A DNA stretch of 64,000 nt, taken from Clostridia bacterium. Lineage in GTDB: Bacteria; Bacillota; Clostridia; Christensenellales; Borkfalkiaceae. A program made the translations under genes and the position numbers. The notes beneath the pieces were generated by a model. It had not been told where the DNA came from and ran no database searches. It saw only the letters and a list, made by a program, of their open reading frames with translations. The stretch covers positions 20,942 through 84,941 of the forward strand of contig JAFQAQ010000024.1 of the NCBI GenBank assembly GCA_017399945.1, in the 5' to 3' direction. Of this stretch, positions 8,452 through 16,501 are shown piece by piece; the first letter of the stretch is position 1; each line of letters starts with the position of its first letter.

Positions 8452-8688
8452 CTATTCCTTTTTTTCATTTTTAGATTCTTTTATCCTGTTTACAATATAA
8501 CAAATTAAAAGAAAAATTGCAATAAAAATAACACAACCTATTAATAAAACTACGTCAGTATCAATTGAAGAAACGTTTACGTTAAAAAGTTTTAATATAA
8601 AACAACCTATCACAAAACAAAATATTGCAAGTATAAGTTCAAGCAATGCTTCAAGCAAATTATTCCAAATTTTAGATTTCTTTTTCAT
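8452..8688 (-). CDS. small two-helix membrane protein (78 aa)
   Basis: Unknown function. Two hydrophobic segments (about residues 14-35 and 45-66) lie between basic tails (MKKKSK at the start; RIKESKNEKKE at the end), so both ends probably face the cytoplasm. No Shine-Dalgarno is visible; a TATAAT (8700-8695 on the minus strand) ends six bases before the ATG, so the mRNA may be leaderless, although the -35 is poor. That -10 overlaps the tail remnant of the rRNA methyltransferase gene. It probably forms a unit with the larger membrane protein that follows. Confidence 0.5.
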   Translation of the reverse strand: MKKKSKIWNNLLEALLELILAIFCFVIGCFILKLFNVNVSSIDTDVVLLIGCVIFIAIFLLICYIVNRIKESKNEKKE

Positions 8689-8695
8689 TATAAAA

Positions 8696-8755
8696 TTATA
8701 TCTTACTTAAATTAACAACCGTTTCGACGTGGGTCATAATATCAAAAGGTATATT
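8696..8755 (-). pseudogene. displaced 3' end of an RlmCD/TrmA-type methyltransferase gene
   Basis: The minus strand encodes IPFDIM-THVETVVNLSKI followed by a stop. This is the characteristic C-terminus of 23S rRNA (uracil-5)-methyltransferases (FDM.P.T.HVETVV.LS). It has no start or catalytic part. The intact gene lies 1.8 kb away and carries a different end (HVESVVCLTRRLDN). The core TCGACGTG (8724-8731) is repeated at 10540-10547. The simplest reading is that this is the original gene end, pushed away by insertion of the cassette; a decayed second gene copy is the alternative. Confidence 0.75.
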
Positions 8756-8801
8756 TTTGTGCCAAATACGGGGGTTTTAAAGCCAAAAGGTATATATTTT
8801 A

Positions 8802-10430
8802 TTACTTGCGCTTGAAGTAATCTTCTTTCACCGCATTGTATATCGTCAAATAATCATTCGTCAAAACAGTGTCTATGCCCATTTCAAAATAGTGTTTCGC
8901 TTCTTCGGGATCATCCGCCCAAAATACATTGCAAAGAATTCCATGGACATGCGCTTTATCAATGCTTTCTTGATTGAAATACGGCTTAAATAACTGCACC
9001 TTATAGGCGCCAAGAGCAATAGCGCGGTCAACGATAGAAGTTGGTTCCTTATTGCCATCCCATCCCACACAGACTTTGAGGTCCGGTGCGTATTCCATCA
9101 CCTGTTTGATGATTTCATCATTGGTCGTCATAAAGTAAATGTGCTTTTCACAGTCGTACTTTCGAATGAGCGCAACTATTTCCTCAATCATAGGATTTTC
9201 AAAAGCTGCATCCCAAATCTTGACGTGAATATTCATAATAACTCGCCCTGCGAATTTTTGTAGAATCTCTTCAAAGGTTGGGATTTTCAAGCCCTTGAAT
9301 TTTTCGCCGTGCTTTGCACCAAAGTCAAGCTGCAAGAGCTCCTCGTATGTATGCTCATAAATTTTTCCGCTTCCGTCACTTACACGGTCAAGCGTCGAGT
9401 CGTGGCAAGAAACAAGCATACCATCCTTCGTCGACCACAGATCAAATTCGATCTCCTCTGCTCCGAGAGCGACCGCCGCACCGAATGCGGGCATACTGTT
9501 TTCGGGCGCAATTGTATTGAAGCCTCGGTGTGCGCAAAGACGGGGATATTTCATAACACCGTCAAAAGGAACGACCGATGCGCCACCGTTTCGATAGAGC
9601 CACGGTCTGCGCCCCTCTTCAATATATTCGTAGTGCGATTTCAGCTTACCAAGATGCCCTGCAGGCTTGTAATATTTGTTCTTCGGGTCAATTTCGCAAA
9701 CACCAAGTCCTACACGGCTTTCCATGTTGAGAAGCATTTCGCCCTTTGGAGAAACTACCATACTGCAGCCGCAAAGCTCGGAGTCCTCTCCAAGCGATAC
9801 AGATGCGCGGATCAGGTATGCATTTGTGTTATAGCAAAGAAATTTATTGATGATTGAAAGCGCATTGTGACTGTCGGTGCGTTGCAAAGAGCAACCGATA
9901 ATGATATCTACATTCTCTCGTGCAATTTTTGCAAAATTTTCGTAAAAATAAAAATCATAGCAGGTAAGAAAAGCGAAACGCAAGCCCTCTATTTCCAAAA
10001 TGTAGGGAGAGGCAACCTCATAGCTGTATGCCACGTCCAACTCGTGCCCGCCCTCAGCATCGGTCTTAACTTCGCTGGGCGCGGGATGCGCCTTGAAATA
10101 TCGACCAACGATATTGCCGCATCTGTCAAAGGCATGAGTGGTATTTCTAATACCGGTTTCGGTTTCATATCCCGCATTGACAAACACAAGCGAATTACAT
10201 CTCTTTGCTGTTTCACTTGCCTTGCGTAAAAGAATAGAATTATATTGCTTGACCGCACGATAAAATCCATCCTTTCCCTTCACGTCCGCAAGAGCATCGC
10301 TGTATTCGGGAAGAACGATTAAATCCAGACTTTCATCGCATTTGTCAAGCAAAGCCAAAAGACCTTCAAAGCACTGTTTTATATCCTTCTCTTCGAAGGA
10401 ATATTTGGGTTGAATCACACAAACTTTCAT
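8802..10430 (-). CDS. carbon-nitrogen hydrolase fused to glycerophosphodiester phosphodiesterase
   Basis: A 542-residue two-domain enzyme. Residues 1-285 are a nitrilase-superfamily amidase with the triad Glu42 (VLPEYSD), Lys113 (RYFKAHPAP) and Cys157 (FLTCYDF). Residues 295-540 are a GDPD TIM barrel with HRG at 301-303, APENS with Glu310, metal ligands in EFDLWSTKDG (Glu328, Asp330) and His343 in SCHDST. Both active sites look complete. The start at 10430 is chosen because AGGAG lies 8 bases before it; the frame is open 18 codons further upstream. No signal peptide or membrane segment, so cytoplasmic. It is the only gene of the cassette and could be read from the rlmCD operon. The coupled substrate is unknown; an amide-containing glycerophosphodiester would need both activities, but this is speculation. 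Confidence 0.85.
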   Translation of the reverse strand: MKVCVIQPKYSFEEKDIKQCFEGLLALLDKCDESLDLIVLPEYSDALADVKGKDGFYRAVKQYNSILLRKASETAKRCNSLVFVNAGYETETGIRNTTHAFDRCGNIVGRYFKAHPAPSEVKTDAEGGHELDVAYSYEVASPYILEIEGLRFAFLTCYDFYFYENFAKIARENVDIIIGCSLQRTDSHNALSIINKFLCYNTNAYLIRASVSLGEDSELCGCSMVVSPKGEMLLNMESRVGLGVCEIDPKNKYYKPAGHLGKLKSHYEYIEEGRRPWLYRNGGASVVPFDGVMKYPRLCAHRGFNTIAPENSMPAFGAAVALGAEEIEFDLWSTKDGMLVSCHDSTLDRVSDGSGKIYEHTYEELLQLDFGAKHGEKFKGLKIPTFEEILQKFAGRVIMNIHVKIWDAAFENPMIEEIVALIRKYDCEKHIYFMTTNDEIIKQVMEYAPDLKVCVGWDGNKEPTSIVDRAIALGAYKVQLFKPYFNQESIDKAHVHGILCNVFWADDPEEAKHYFEMGIDTVLTNDYLTIYNAVKEDYFKRK

Positions 10431-10502
10431 TATTGATTCTCCTTCCGATATGTTATACCGTACTGCTGTAAAAGGCAACTTCACTTGCCCGCAAGGGCGA
10501 AC

Positions 10503-11918
10503 TTAGTTGTCGAGTCGTCGTGTGAGACACACGACAGACTCGACGTGCTTGGTTTGAGGAAACATATCAAAAAGCGTAATTGAATTCACTTTATATAAAC
10601 GTTTATCGCTTTCATTTTTAACGATACCATTATTTCCAACAACTAAACTGCCCGTCAAAACACCTAAATCCCTTGCTAGCGTCGCGGGATTACACGAAAC
10701 GTAAATAACGTTATCTATATTGTTTTCTATGAGAGATTGAATTACCGAAAGGTCACAGCCTTTTCTTGGAGGGTCTAACACTACCGTAACTCGTTCACCA
10801 TTTACTACTTCTTTTTCAAGTACTTTTGGTAAAATTTCTTCACATTTACCAGTATAGTTAACAATTTTTGATTTTAGACCGTTACTTTCAGCTAGTTTGT
10901 TCGATAGTTCAACAGCTTGTGGAATAATTTCTATACCAATAGCCTTTTTTGCGTTTTTTGCCAAAATTGAAGTCATCAGACCGGCACCACTATACGCGTC
11001 AATTACAACTGATTGACAATCAGCGTTAACAGTTTTTTCAACGTGAGAATATAATTTTTCGCAAATGTTATCGTTTACTTGCATAAAACTTTGCACGCTC
11101 ATCGGAAATTTTATCGATAACATTTCACCGTAGTATTCATTATCGCCGTAAACTTTATAGAATTCGTCGCCGTATATTACGTTTGAATTCGTTGTATTAA
11201 CGTTAACAAAAAGAGAAAACTTGTTTGGTAAATATAGCCTTAATATATCAACAAAGCGTTGCATTCCATCAACTTTTTTCTTATTAATAACCAACGTAAT
11301 AATTAGATTGCCCTTAACTTCTCTTACGGTTATTTCTCTTAAATCACCCTTACGAGTAAATTGGTCGTATCCCTTTAAATTAAATTCTTTTGCGTATTGT
11401 TTAACGGATTGTATAATACCCCTTGTCCAATCGGCGTTTATTAAACAATCGTCAATTTCAACTACTCTATGTGAATTTTCTGCATAAAACCCAACGGCAA
11501 GATTATCATCAACGTTAGAAATCGGTAACTGTAGTTTATTCCTATATCTAAACTCATTATCACACCCAACTACGTCCGTAACTTGATTATCGATAAACGC
11601 AACTTTTTTCAGAGTATTTTCAACAGATTGCTTTTTTAATAACAATTGTTTTTCATATAAAACGTGTTGAAGTTGACACCCACCGCATTTACAAAATACT
11701 TCACACGGTGGAGTTACTCTATCACGCGATTTTTCAGTTACTTTTAATAACTTTGCAAAAACACATTTAGACGTTACTTTTAAAACTTTATATTCAACAA
11801 CTTCACCCAATAAAGCAAACGGAACGAAGATAACTTTATCTTCGTCCTTAATAATCCCTTCTCCATTGTTTCCAATAGAAATAATTTTCCCTGTTTTAAC
11901 GTCGTTTTTCTTAATCAT
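10503..11918 (-). CDS. rlmCD: 23S rRNA (uracil-5)-methyltransferase, RlmCD/RumA type
   Basis: SAM-dependent m5U methyltransferase, 471 residues. The N-terminal TRAM domain (about 1-58) precedes a Cys4 iron-sulfur site (CEVFCKCGGC plus a preceding or later Cys), then the Rossmann domain with VIDAYSGAGLMTSILA, VVLDPPRKGCD and the catalytic Cys in YVSCNPATLARDL. The last 14 codons (from HVESVV) are G+C-rich, unlike the rest of the gene, and come from the inserted cassette; the displaced native end is at 8696-8755. The residues still match the family consensus, so the enzyme should be functional. Last gene of the trpS-DUF5685-J-ECF-rlmCD series, overlapping the previous gene by one base. Which uracil it modifies cannot be told from the sequence. 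Confidence 0.93.
   Translation of the reverse strand: MIKKNDVKTGKIISIGNNGEGIIKDEDKVIFVPFALLGEVVEYKVLKVTSKCVFAKLLKVTEKSRDRVTPPCEVFCKCGGCQLQHVLYEKQLLLKKQSVENTLKKVAFIDNQVTDVVGCDNEFRYRNKLQLPISNVDDNLAVGFYAENSHRVVEIDDCLINADWTRGIIQSVKQYAKEFNLKGYDQFTRKGDLREITVREVKGNLIITLVINKKKVDGMQRFVDILRLYLPNKFSLFVNVNTTNSNVIYGDEFYKVYGDNEYYGEMLSIKFPMSVQSFMQVNDNICEKLYSHVEKTVNADCQSVVIDAYSGAGLMTSILAKNAKKAIGIEIIPQAVELSNKLAESNGLKSKIVNYTGKCEEILPKVLEKEVVNGERVTVVLDPPRKGCDLSVIQSLIENNIDNVIYVSCNPATLARDLGVLTGSLVVGNNGIVKNESDKRLYKVNSITLFDMFPQTKHVESVVCLTRRLDN
10509..10544. repeat. long hairpin at the rlmCD end of the cassette
   Basis: Arms GTCGAGTCGTCGTGTG (10509-10524) and its complement (10528-10544) with one extra A at 10536 and a three-base AGA loop. 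It is entirely within the replacement 3' end of rlmCD and its right arm merges with the repeated core TCGACGTG. There is no following U-run on the minus strand, so it does not look like an ordinary terminator. It may be a recombinase site. Confidence 0.75.
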
Positions 11919-12460
11919 TAGTTCTCTCTAATAAATCTATACAAATAACGCTCTAACAGCGCTTTTGCGACATGTAAAAACCTATCGTATATAACGAAGA
12001 ATATTATCGCAATAGGCGCCAAAAGATATAAAATAGCGTCTGATATAAAACTTGGCAAGTCAGCGAGCGACAAACCCATAATCAACGTATAATAAAAATA
12101 TAGACCGTAAATAATGGCAACACACCATACGCAACCAATAAAAAATCGCAAAAAAACTTTTAGTTTGGTTTTAATAAGAATATTTTTAATTATAGGATAA
12201 ATGCCAAAAAAAGTAAAATATGCCGGTATTACGAAAGAAAAAGCAAAGGTTGGTAAACAAGCTATTACGCCAATCGCCCCACCAACTAAATATGCCAAAA
12301 AACTGCCCTTATATGAATTAATTGCAAGAGGTATAATAACAAAAACCGAGGATATAATCGTGCAAAAAACGTCTGAAACGGTCAAATAAGATCCTATCAC
12401 CAAAAATATAGCTGTAAGCGCTGCCGAAATAGCCGAAATTGCAATAGTTTTACTTTTCAT
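11918..12460 (-). CDS. membrane protein resembling an ECF transporter S component (180 aa)
   Basis: Hydrophobic protein with five to six membrane segments (about residues 5-27, 32-50, 52-75, 77-92, 105-130 and 142-165). Size, the start KTIAISAISAALTAIFLVIG and the short polar loops resemble substrate-binding (S) components of ECF vitamin transporters, but no ligand-specific motif is seen. It overlaps the J-like gene and rlmCD by one base each, so it is translationally coupled to both. No ECF ATPase or T component is in the window, which would be expected for a shared-module transporter. The family assignment is a guess from shape; substrate unknown. Confidence 0.5.
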   Translation of the reverse strand: MKSKTIAISAISAALTAIFLVIGSYLTVSDVFCTIISSVFVIIPLAINSYKGSFLAYLVGGAIGVIACLPTFAFSFVIPAYFTFFGIYPIIKNILIKTKLKVFLRFFIGCVWCVAIIYGLYFYYTLIMGLSLADLPSFISDAILYLLAPIAIIFFVIYDRFLHVAKALLERYLYRFIREN

Positions 12461-13068
12461 TATCTACAACACATAGAGCACAACATGTCCATACAGCACC
12501 AAGTAGCACACATAGACATACACTCGTTAGAACTACCACCCATTTGTCTCGTTTCGGTATTTGGATCGTTAGCGCCGTAATATGCGTTACCCGAATGGAA
12601 CTGCCTTTGATTACCTTCTATCTTAGCCAAAAGTTTGCTGTAAGCAGTTGAATATTTAGTGTTTTTTGGATCCATTTTAATTGCAATTTCAAGTTGTTTT
12701 TTACTCTCGTTATTCCAATTCTTTTTGTAATAAACAACAGACTGCATATAATGCCACTCTGCGCTTCTAACGGTAAAAGCGTCAAGTTCGTTTTGGGCGT
12801 CGTTTAACGCACCGTCTCTAATCAATCTTTCAACGTTAGAAAAATCATCGTTAGACTTCTTTTCTTGTTGTTCTTTTTCCGTTCTAGACTCCATAATTTC
12901 CTTATAGGCAGTTTCAAGTTTGGTTAAATTCCTTGCTGCCTCATTACCTTTTTCACCTTCTAAAAAACGATCTTTTGAATATTGTTCTTTCAAAGTTTTA
13001 TAAGCGATTTCGATTTCTTCATTAGAAGCCGTTTCGGGTACGTTTAAAATTTTGTAGTATTCTTGCAT
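12460..13068 (-). CDS. J-domain-like protein with TPR and cysteine-rich tail
   Basis: A 202-residue protein. Residues 3-60 align with a DnaJ J domain (YYKILNVPETASNEEIEIAY) but the His-Pro-Asp tripeptide needed to stimulate DnaK is absent; the region reads KEQYSKDRFLEG. A middle part (about 85-150) looks like one or two TPR helices (WHYMQSVVYYKKNWNNESKK). The tail is a cysteine cluster (CMSMCATWCCMDMLCSMCC), with nine Cys in 22 residues, which could bind metal. It overlaps the DUF5685 gene by 25 bp and the ECF-S-like gene by one base. J-domain genes next to DUF5685 are a recurrent clostridial pair. Function unknown. Confidence 0.7.
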   Translation of the reverse strand: MQEYYKILNVPETASNEEIEIAYKTLKEQYSKDRFLEGEKGNEAARNLTKLETAYKEIMESRTEKEQQEKKSNDDFSNVERLIRDGALNDAQNELDAFTVRSAEWHYMQSVVYYKKNWNNESKKQLEIAIKMDPKNTKYSTAYSKLLAKIEGNQRQFHSGNAYYGANDPNTETRQMGGSSNECMSMCATWCCMDMLCSMCCR

Positions 13069-13910
13069 TTTTTATTCTCCATTACAATTTTAGTTTGTTG
13101 TTTTAAACCTAAAACTAAAACGTTTGAAATTAAATCGTGATTAAATTTATAGTCTAATTGTCTAGATAGATTTTCAATAGAAACTAACACGTCGCTAAAT
13201 ATCTCAACAATTTCTTTTCCGTGTTTATTTAAAAGCTGTTCTTTATCTAAAGAATCAGTATAGGCATTAATCAAAACGTTAAAGTTGCCCTTTTTATAAT
13301 CTTTATCAAAATCGTCTAAAGCATCGATTAAATAAATCCATTTCCCAAGATTATAAGATAAATCACTTAAAGGTTTAGAAAAATTATCTTTTGCTAGAAA
13401 CTTAACAACGTCTAGTATCAAATTACCAAAAGGATCACAAACCATATCTATACTTGAAACGTTTTGTTTTTCATAATCAAGTAATTGATTAAAGCGGTTT
13501 GAAACTATTTTATCAAGTTCAGGATACAATCTTTTTGCTTTTTTGTAAGGCCTTTTGAAAAAACTTCTCTTTAAGCGACCTTTATTATTATCTAAAACGT
13601 CATCGTTGAGTTTGTAATAAGCTAAAATTACGTTTAGAGCCCCAATTGCAGAACTTAGCTCGTCCACTTTTGCCATAGGACGTTTTACTATATGATGGAT
13701 AACGCAACGTTGTTTTGTTATCTCTATGTCTTTATCACACAAATTATGAAGGAGTAAAGATAAAAAAGTTAAGTCGTAACTAAGCAAAAATCTTGCTTTT
13801 TGACCACAGGTTTTACCTATACTCTTACAAAGCCCACAATACAGCGCCTTATATAGTACAGTGTCCTTAACGTAAACGTTAGGCAAATCGGTTTTTACGT
13901 ATCCGAACAT
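13044..13910 (-). CDS. DUF5685 family protein
   Basis: A 288-residue all-helical protein of unknown function. The family start MFGYV, the LYKALYCGLCKSIGK motif with two Cys, and RFLLSYDLTFLSLLLH are all present, as is the acidic DALDDFDKDYKKGNFN segment near residue 190, reminiscent of metal-binding DDxxD motifs in terpenoid-type helical bundles. The pair of Cys in CGLC plus Cys68 and Cys158 may form a metal site. Tightly coupled to the J-like gene (25-bp overlap) and one base after trpS. The acidic motif suggests a catalytic metal, but this is inference. Confidence 0.8.
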   Translation of the reverse strand: MFGYVKTDLPNVYVKDTVLYKALYCGLCKSIGKTCGQKARFLLSYDLTFLSLLLHNLCDKDIEITKQRCVIHHIVKRPMAKVDELSSAIGALNVILAYYKLNDDVLDNNKGRLKRSFFKRPYKKAKRLYPELDKIVSNRFNQLLDYEKQNVSSIDMVCDPFGNLILDVVKFLAKDNFSKPLSDLSYNLGKWIYLIDALDDFDKDYKKGNFNVLINAYTDSLDKEQLLNKHGKEIVEIFSDVLVSIENLSRQLDYKFNHDLISNVLVLGLKQQTKIVMENKKCKNTTKF

Positions 13911-13911
13911 A

Positions 13912-14913
13912 TTAACGATTCCTTAAAACTAATCCTACTTTTTTATAAACTTTATTAAGCGTTCTATATGCTAACCTTTCCGCTTTGTTTGCACCTTCAG
14001 AAAGAACTGAGTCTAAGTATTGCTTATCAGAAAGGAACTTATTCTTTTCAAGTCTTATAGGGTCAATTTTATCAGCTACTACCTCGCCAACGGCAATTTT
14101 GAAATCACCATATCCCTTACCCTCAAAGTACTCTTGTGCTTGTTCAAAGGTTAAACCAGTGAACGCACAATAGATGGATAATAAATTACTAATACCGGGT
14201 TTTTCGGGTGATACGACGATCTTATTATCACTATCGGTAACGGCTCTTTTGAACTTACGAATAATAGTATCTTTATCGTCGTCCATAGAAATAAAAGCAT
14301 TTAGATTAGCGTCTGACTTACTCATTTTTCTAGTAGGATCAGCAAGACTCATAATTCTTGCCGATGATTTAGAAATATAACCTTCGGGAACCTTAAAAGT
14401 CTCACCGTATAGATTATTAAATCTTATAGCTAAATCTCTTGAAAGTTCAAGATGTTGCTTTTGATCGGCACCAACAGGAACAAGTTCTGTTTGATACAAT
14501 AAAATATCAGCAGCCATCAAAACAGGATAATCCATTAAGCCCATGTTAATATTATCTTCATGTCGCTTACTTTTATCCTTAAACTGCGTCATACGGGATA
14601 ATTCACCAGGATAACAAATAGTATTCAAAATCCAAGCAAGTTCAGCATGAGCGCTAACGTGTGATTGAGCAAATAAAATTGATTTAGACACGTCTATTCC
14701 ACAAGCAAGATATAACGCAGCGAGTTGATAAACGTTAGCCCTTAAAACGGACGGTTGTTGACGAACGGTTAAGGTGTGCAAATCAGCAATTGCAAAAATA
14801 CCGTTATAATCGTCTTGTAATTTTTTAAAATTTTGTAATGCACCTAAATAATTTCCAATTGTTAAAATGCCACTTGGTTGAATTGCACTAAAAAGTATTT
14901 TCTTATCATCCAT
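13912..14913 (-). CDS. trpS: tryptophanyl-tRNA synthetase
   Basis: Charges tRNA-Trp. Class I synthetase of 333 residues with the HIGH-like TIGNYLGAL (preceded by AIQPSG, which forms the nucleotide pocket) and KMSKS as RKMSKSDAN near residue 200. The GADQKQHLELSRDLA segment is the family-specific tryptophan pocket. Ribosome site AGG about nine bases before the ATG. Lies 33 bp downstream of thrC, with no own promoter evident, so it is probably transcribed from the thrC promoter. No T-box could be seen upstream. Confidence 0.96.
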   Translation of the reverse strand: MDDKKILFSAIQPSGILTIGNYLGALQNFKKLQDDYNGIFAIADLHTLTVRQQPSVLRANVYQLAALYLACGIDVSKSILFAQSHVSAHAELAWILNTICYPGELSRMTQFKDKSKRHEDNINMGLMDYPVLMAADILLYQTELVPVGADQKQHLELSRDLAIRFNNLYGETFKVPEGYISKSSARIMSLADPTRKMSKSDANLNAFISMDDDKDTIIRKFKRAVTDSDNKIVVSPEKPGISNLLSIYCAFTGLTFEQAQEYFEGKGYGDFKIAVGEVVADKIDPIRLEKNKFLSDKQYLDSVLSEGANKAERLAYRTLNKVYKKVGLVLRNR

Positions 14914-14946
14914 AATACTATTCCTACCTTTAATAAACCTTGAAAA

Positions 14947-16428
14947 CTACTTTTCAATAAAATCGAATACTGCCTTTAAGGTTTTGGTCTTGTCAATAAC
15001 GTCTACAAAACGTCTATTTTTTGATTTAAGCGATAAAATCTGTTCTGGAATTTCCATAGCCGTCATTTCATAAAGTTCCTTAGCTGCAACAAACGGATCG
15101 TTAATTGCATTTTCCTTTAACGCATCAAGAACGGTGAAAGTAAACTTATAAGGACTAGCCGTTGATAATACGACAACAGGATTTTCTTTTCCAAACTTAT
15201 CCACGTAATCATTTGAAACTTTTAACGCAACCGAAGTATGTGTATCACATAAGTACCCTAAATCATTAAAAGTTTTCTCTATGGTAAGCATACAATTGTC
15301 TTCCGAACAACAAGAAGCAAAGAATTCCTTATCTAAACTTGTTTTTTCATCCTTGCTTATTGAATATTTACCACAAGATTTTAGTTGACTCATGCGCTCG
15401 GCAGTAATATCGGCATTTCTACCACTAACCTCAAACAAAAGTCTTTCTAAGTTACTAGAAATCAATATATCCATTGACGGAGAATAGGTCTTGAAAAATT
15501 CTCTATTCGCGTCGTAATCACCTTCAACAAAAAAGTCGGTTAAAACGTTATTAGAATTAGACGCACAAATGAGTTTACCAACGGGCAAGCCCATCTTCTT
15601 TGCGTAATATCCCGCTAAAATATTACCAAAATTGCCGGTAGGCACGACAAAATCTACTTTGTCGCCAAGTTTTATTTCATTGCTATTAACCAAATCGCAA
15701 TACGCAGAGAAATAATAACTTATTTGAGGAACTAATCTACCAAAGTTAATTGAATTGGCACTAGATAAAACAACGTTTTTATCAAACAAATCTTTATGTA
15801 CTTGATTGTCAGAGAAAATATTTTTTACGGCAGTTTGACAGTCGTCAAAGTTACCTTTCACACCAACAACGTTAACGTTACAGCCTTCTTGAGTTTGCAT
15901 TTGAAGTTTTTGCATGTCGCTAACGCCTTCAGACGGATAGAAAACCATAATTTTAATACCGTCGGCATCCTTAAAACCTTCTAATGCAGCTTTACCCGTA
16001 TCGCCACTAGTAGCAACTAAAATCAAAATAGTTTGTTTTACGCCACAATAGTCTGCACCTTTTCTTAAAAGATAAGGTAATATTGTTAAAGCAATATCCT
16101 TAAAAGCAAGCGTAGGACCATGGAACAACTCTAAAACAAAAGTTTTTTCGTCAAGTTTCACTAATGGTGCCGCATCTTGGTTTTCAAACTTGTTATAAGC
16201 ATTTTGACATGCCGATAATAAATCTTGATAGTCGTATTCTTCTAAAAACTGATGCATTACAAAGCATGCACGTTCAGCAAAAGTCATATCAAGTAATTGT
16301 GGTAATTTATCCCATATTTGTGGAAAATATTCGGGCACAAACAAACCACCATCGCTAGCAAGGCCTTGTACTATTGCTTCTGATGCGTTGTTTTTAAATT
16401 GTTTTCCTCTAGTACTAACGAACTTCAT
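14947..16428 (-). CDS. thrC: threonine synthase
   Basis: PLP enzyme converting O-phosphohomoserine to threonine. 493 residues, the long class with an N-terminal thr-synthase domain (TRGKQFKNNASEAI; GLASDGGLFVPE). The PLP lysine lies in GPTLAFKDIALT, phosphate-binding loops in ATSGDTGKAA and VPTGNFGNILAGYYA. Start at the ATG at 16428 because GGAG precedes it by six to seven bases; a TTG four codons upstream is part of the ribosome site. The promoter is immediately upstream and overlaps the terminator of the preceding gene. Confidence 0.95.
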   Translation of the reverse strand: MKFVSTRGKQFKNNASEAIVQGLASDGGLFVPEYFPQIWDKLPQLLDMTFAERACFVMHQFLEEYDYQDLLSACQNAYNKFENQDAAPLVKLDEKTFVLELFHGPTLAFKDIALTILPYLLRKGADYCGVKQTILILVATSGDTGKAALEGFKDADGIKIMVFYPSEGVSDMQKLQMQTQEGCNVNVVGVKGNFDDCQTAVKNIFSDNQVHKDLFDKNVVLSSANSINFGRLVPQISYYFSAYCDLVNSNEIKLGDKVDFVVPTGNFGNILAGYYAKKMGLPVGKLICASNSNNVLTDFFVEGDYDANREFFKTYSPSMDILISSNLERLLFEVSGRNADITAERMSQLKSCGKYSISKDEKTSLDKEFFASCCSEDNCMLTIEKTFNDLGYLCDTHTSVALKVSNDYVDKFGKENPVVVLSTASPYKFTFTVLDALKENAINDPFVAAKELYEMTAMEIPEQILSLKSKNRRFVDVIDKTKTLKAVFDFIEK

Positions 16429-16438
16429 AAGGGTCTCC

Positions 16439-16469
16439 AAAAAAAATAGTCGGATATACTCCGACTATT
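16439..16469 (-). terminator. intrinsic terminator of the P-loop gene, touching the thrC ribosome site
   Basis: Stem AATAGTCGGA/TCCGACTATT, loop GTATA, then eight U residues that run into the thrC Shine-Dalgarno (minus strand). The predicted start of the thrC promoter lies inside its 5' arm. Confidence 0.8.
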
Positions 16470-16498
16470 ATTTTACAACATTTTATACACAAAATCAA
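16470..16498 (-). promoter_or_regulatory. promoter of thrC(-trpS...)
   Basis: TTGATT (16498-16493), 17 bp, TAAAAT (16475-16470) on the minus strand. Initiation is expected near 16463, within the terminator hairpin's first arm. Confidence 0.7.
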
Positions 16499-16501
16499 CT
16501 A

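Larger units (their letters stand above)
8724..10547. mobile_element. 1.8-kb integrated cassette in the 3' end of rlmCD
   Basis: Bounded by the direct repeat TCGACGTG (8724-8731 and 10540-10547), which on the coding strand is CACGTCGA, encoding the conserved His-Val-Glu of the methyltransferase tail. It replaces the end of the gene by an in-frame substitute and leaves the old end at the far side, as integrative elements do. Its one gene is visibly richer in G+C than both neighbours (about half against one third by eye). A 16-bp-arm hairpin (10509-10544) marks one end. There is no integrase, transposase or relaxase, so it is either a deletion remnant or a cassette moved in trans. The exact borders are uncertain by some tens of bases. 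Confidence 0.65.

Noticed and set aside
9309..10229. Plus-strand ORFs of 182, 68 and 120 residues inside the cassette
   Set aside because: They are shadows of the nitrilase-GDPD gene on the opposite strand; no ribosome sites and no family resemblance.
14914..14946. T-box leader before trpS
   Set aside because: Only 33 bases separate it from thrC and no T-box sequence was seen.
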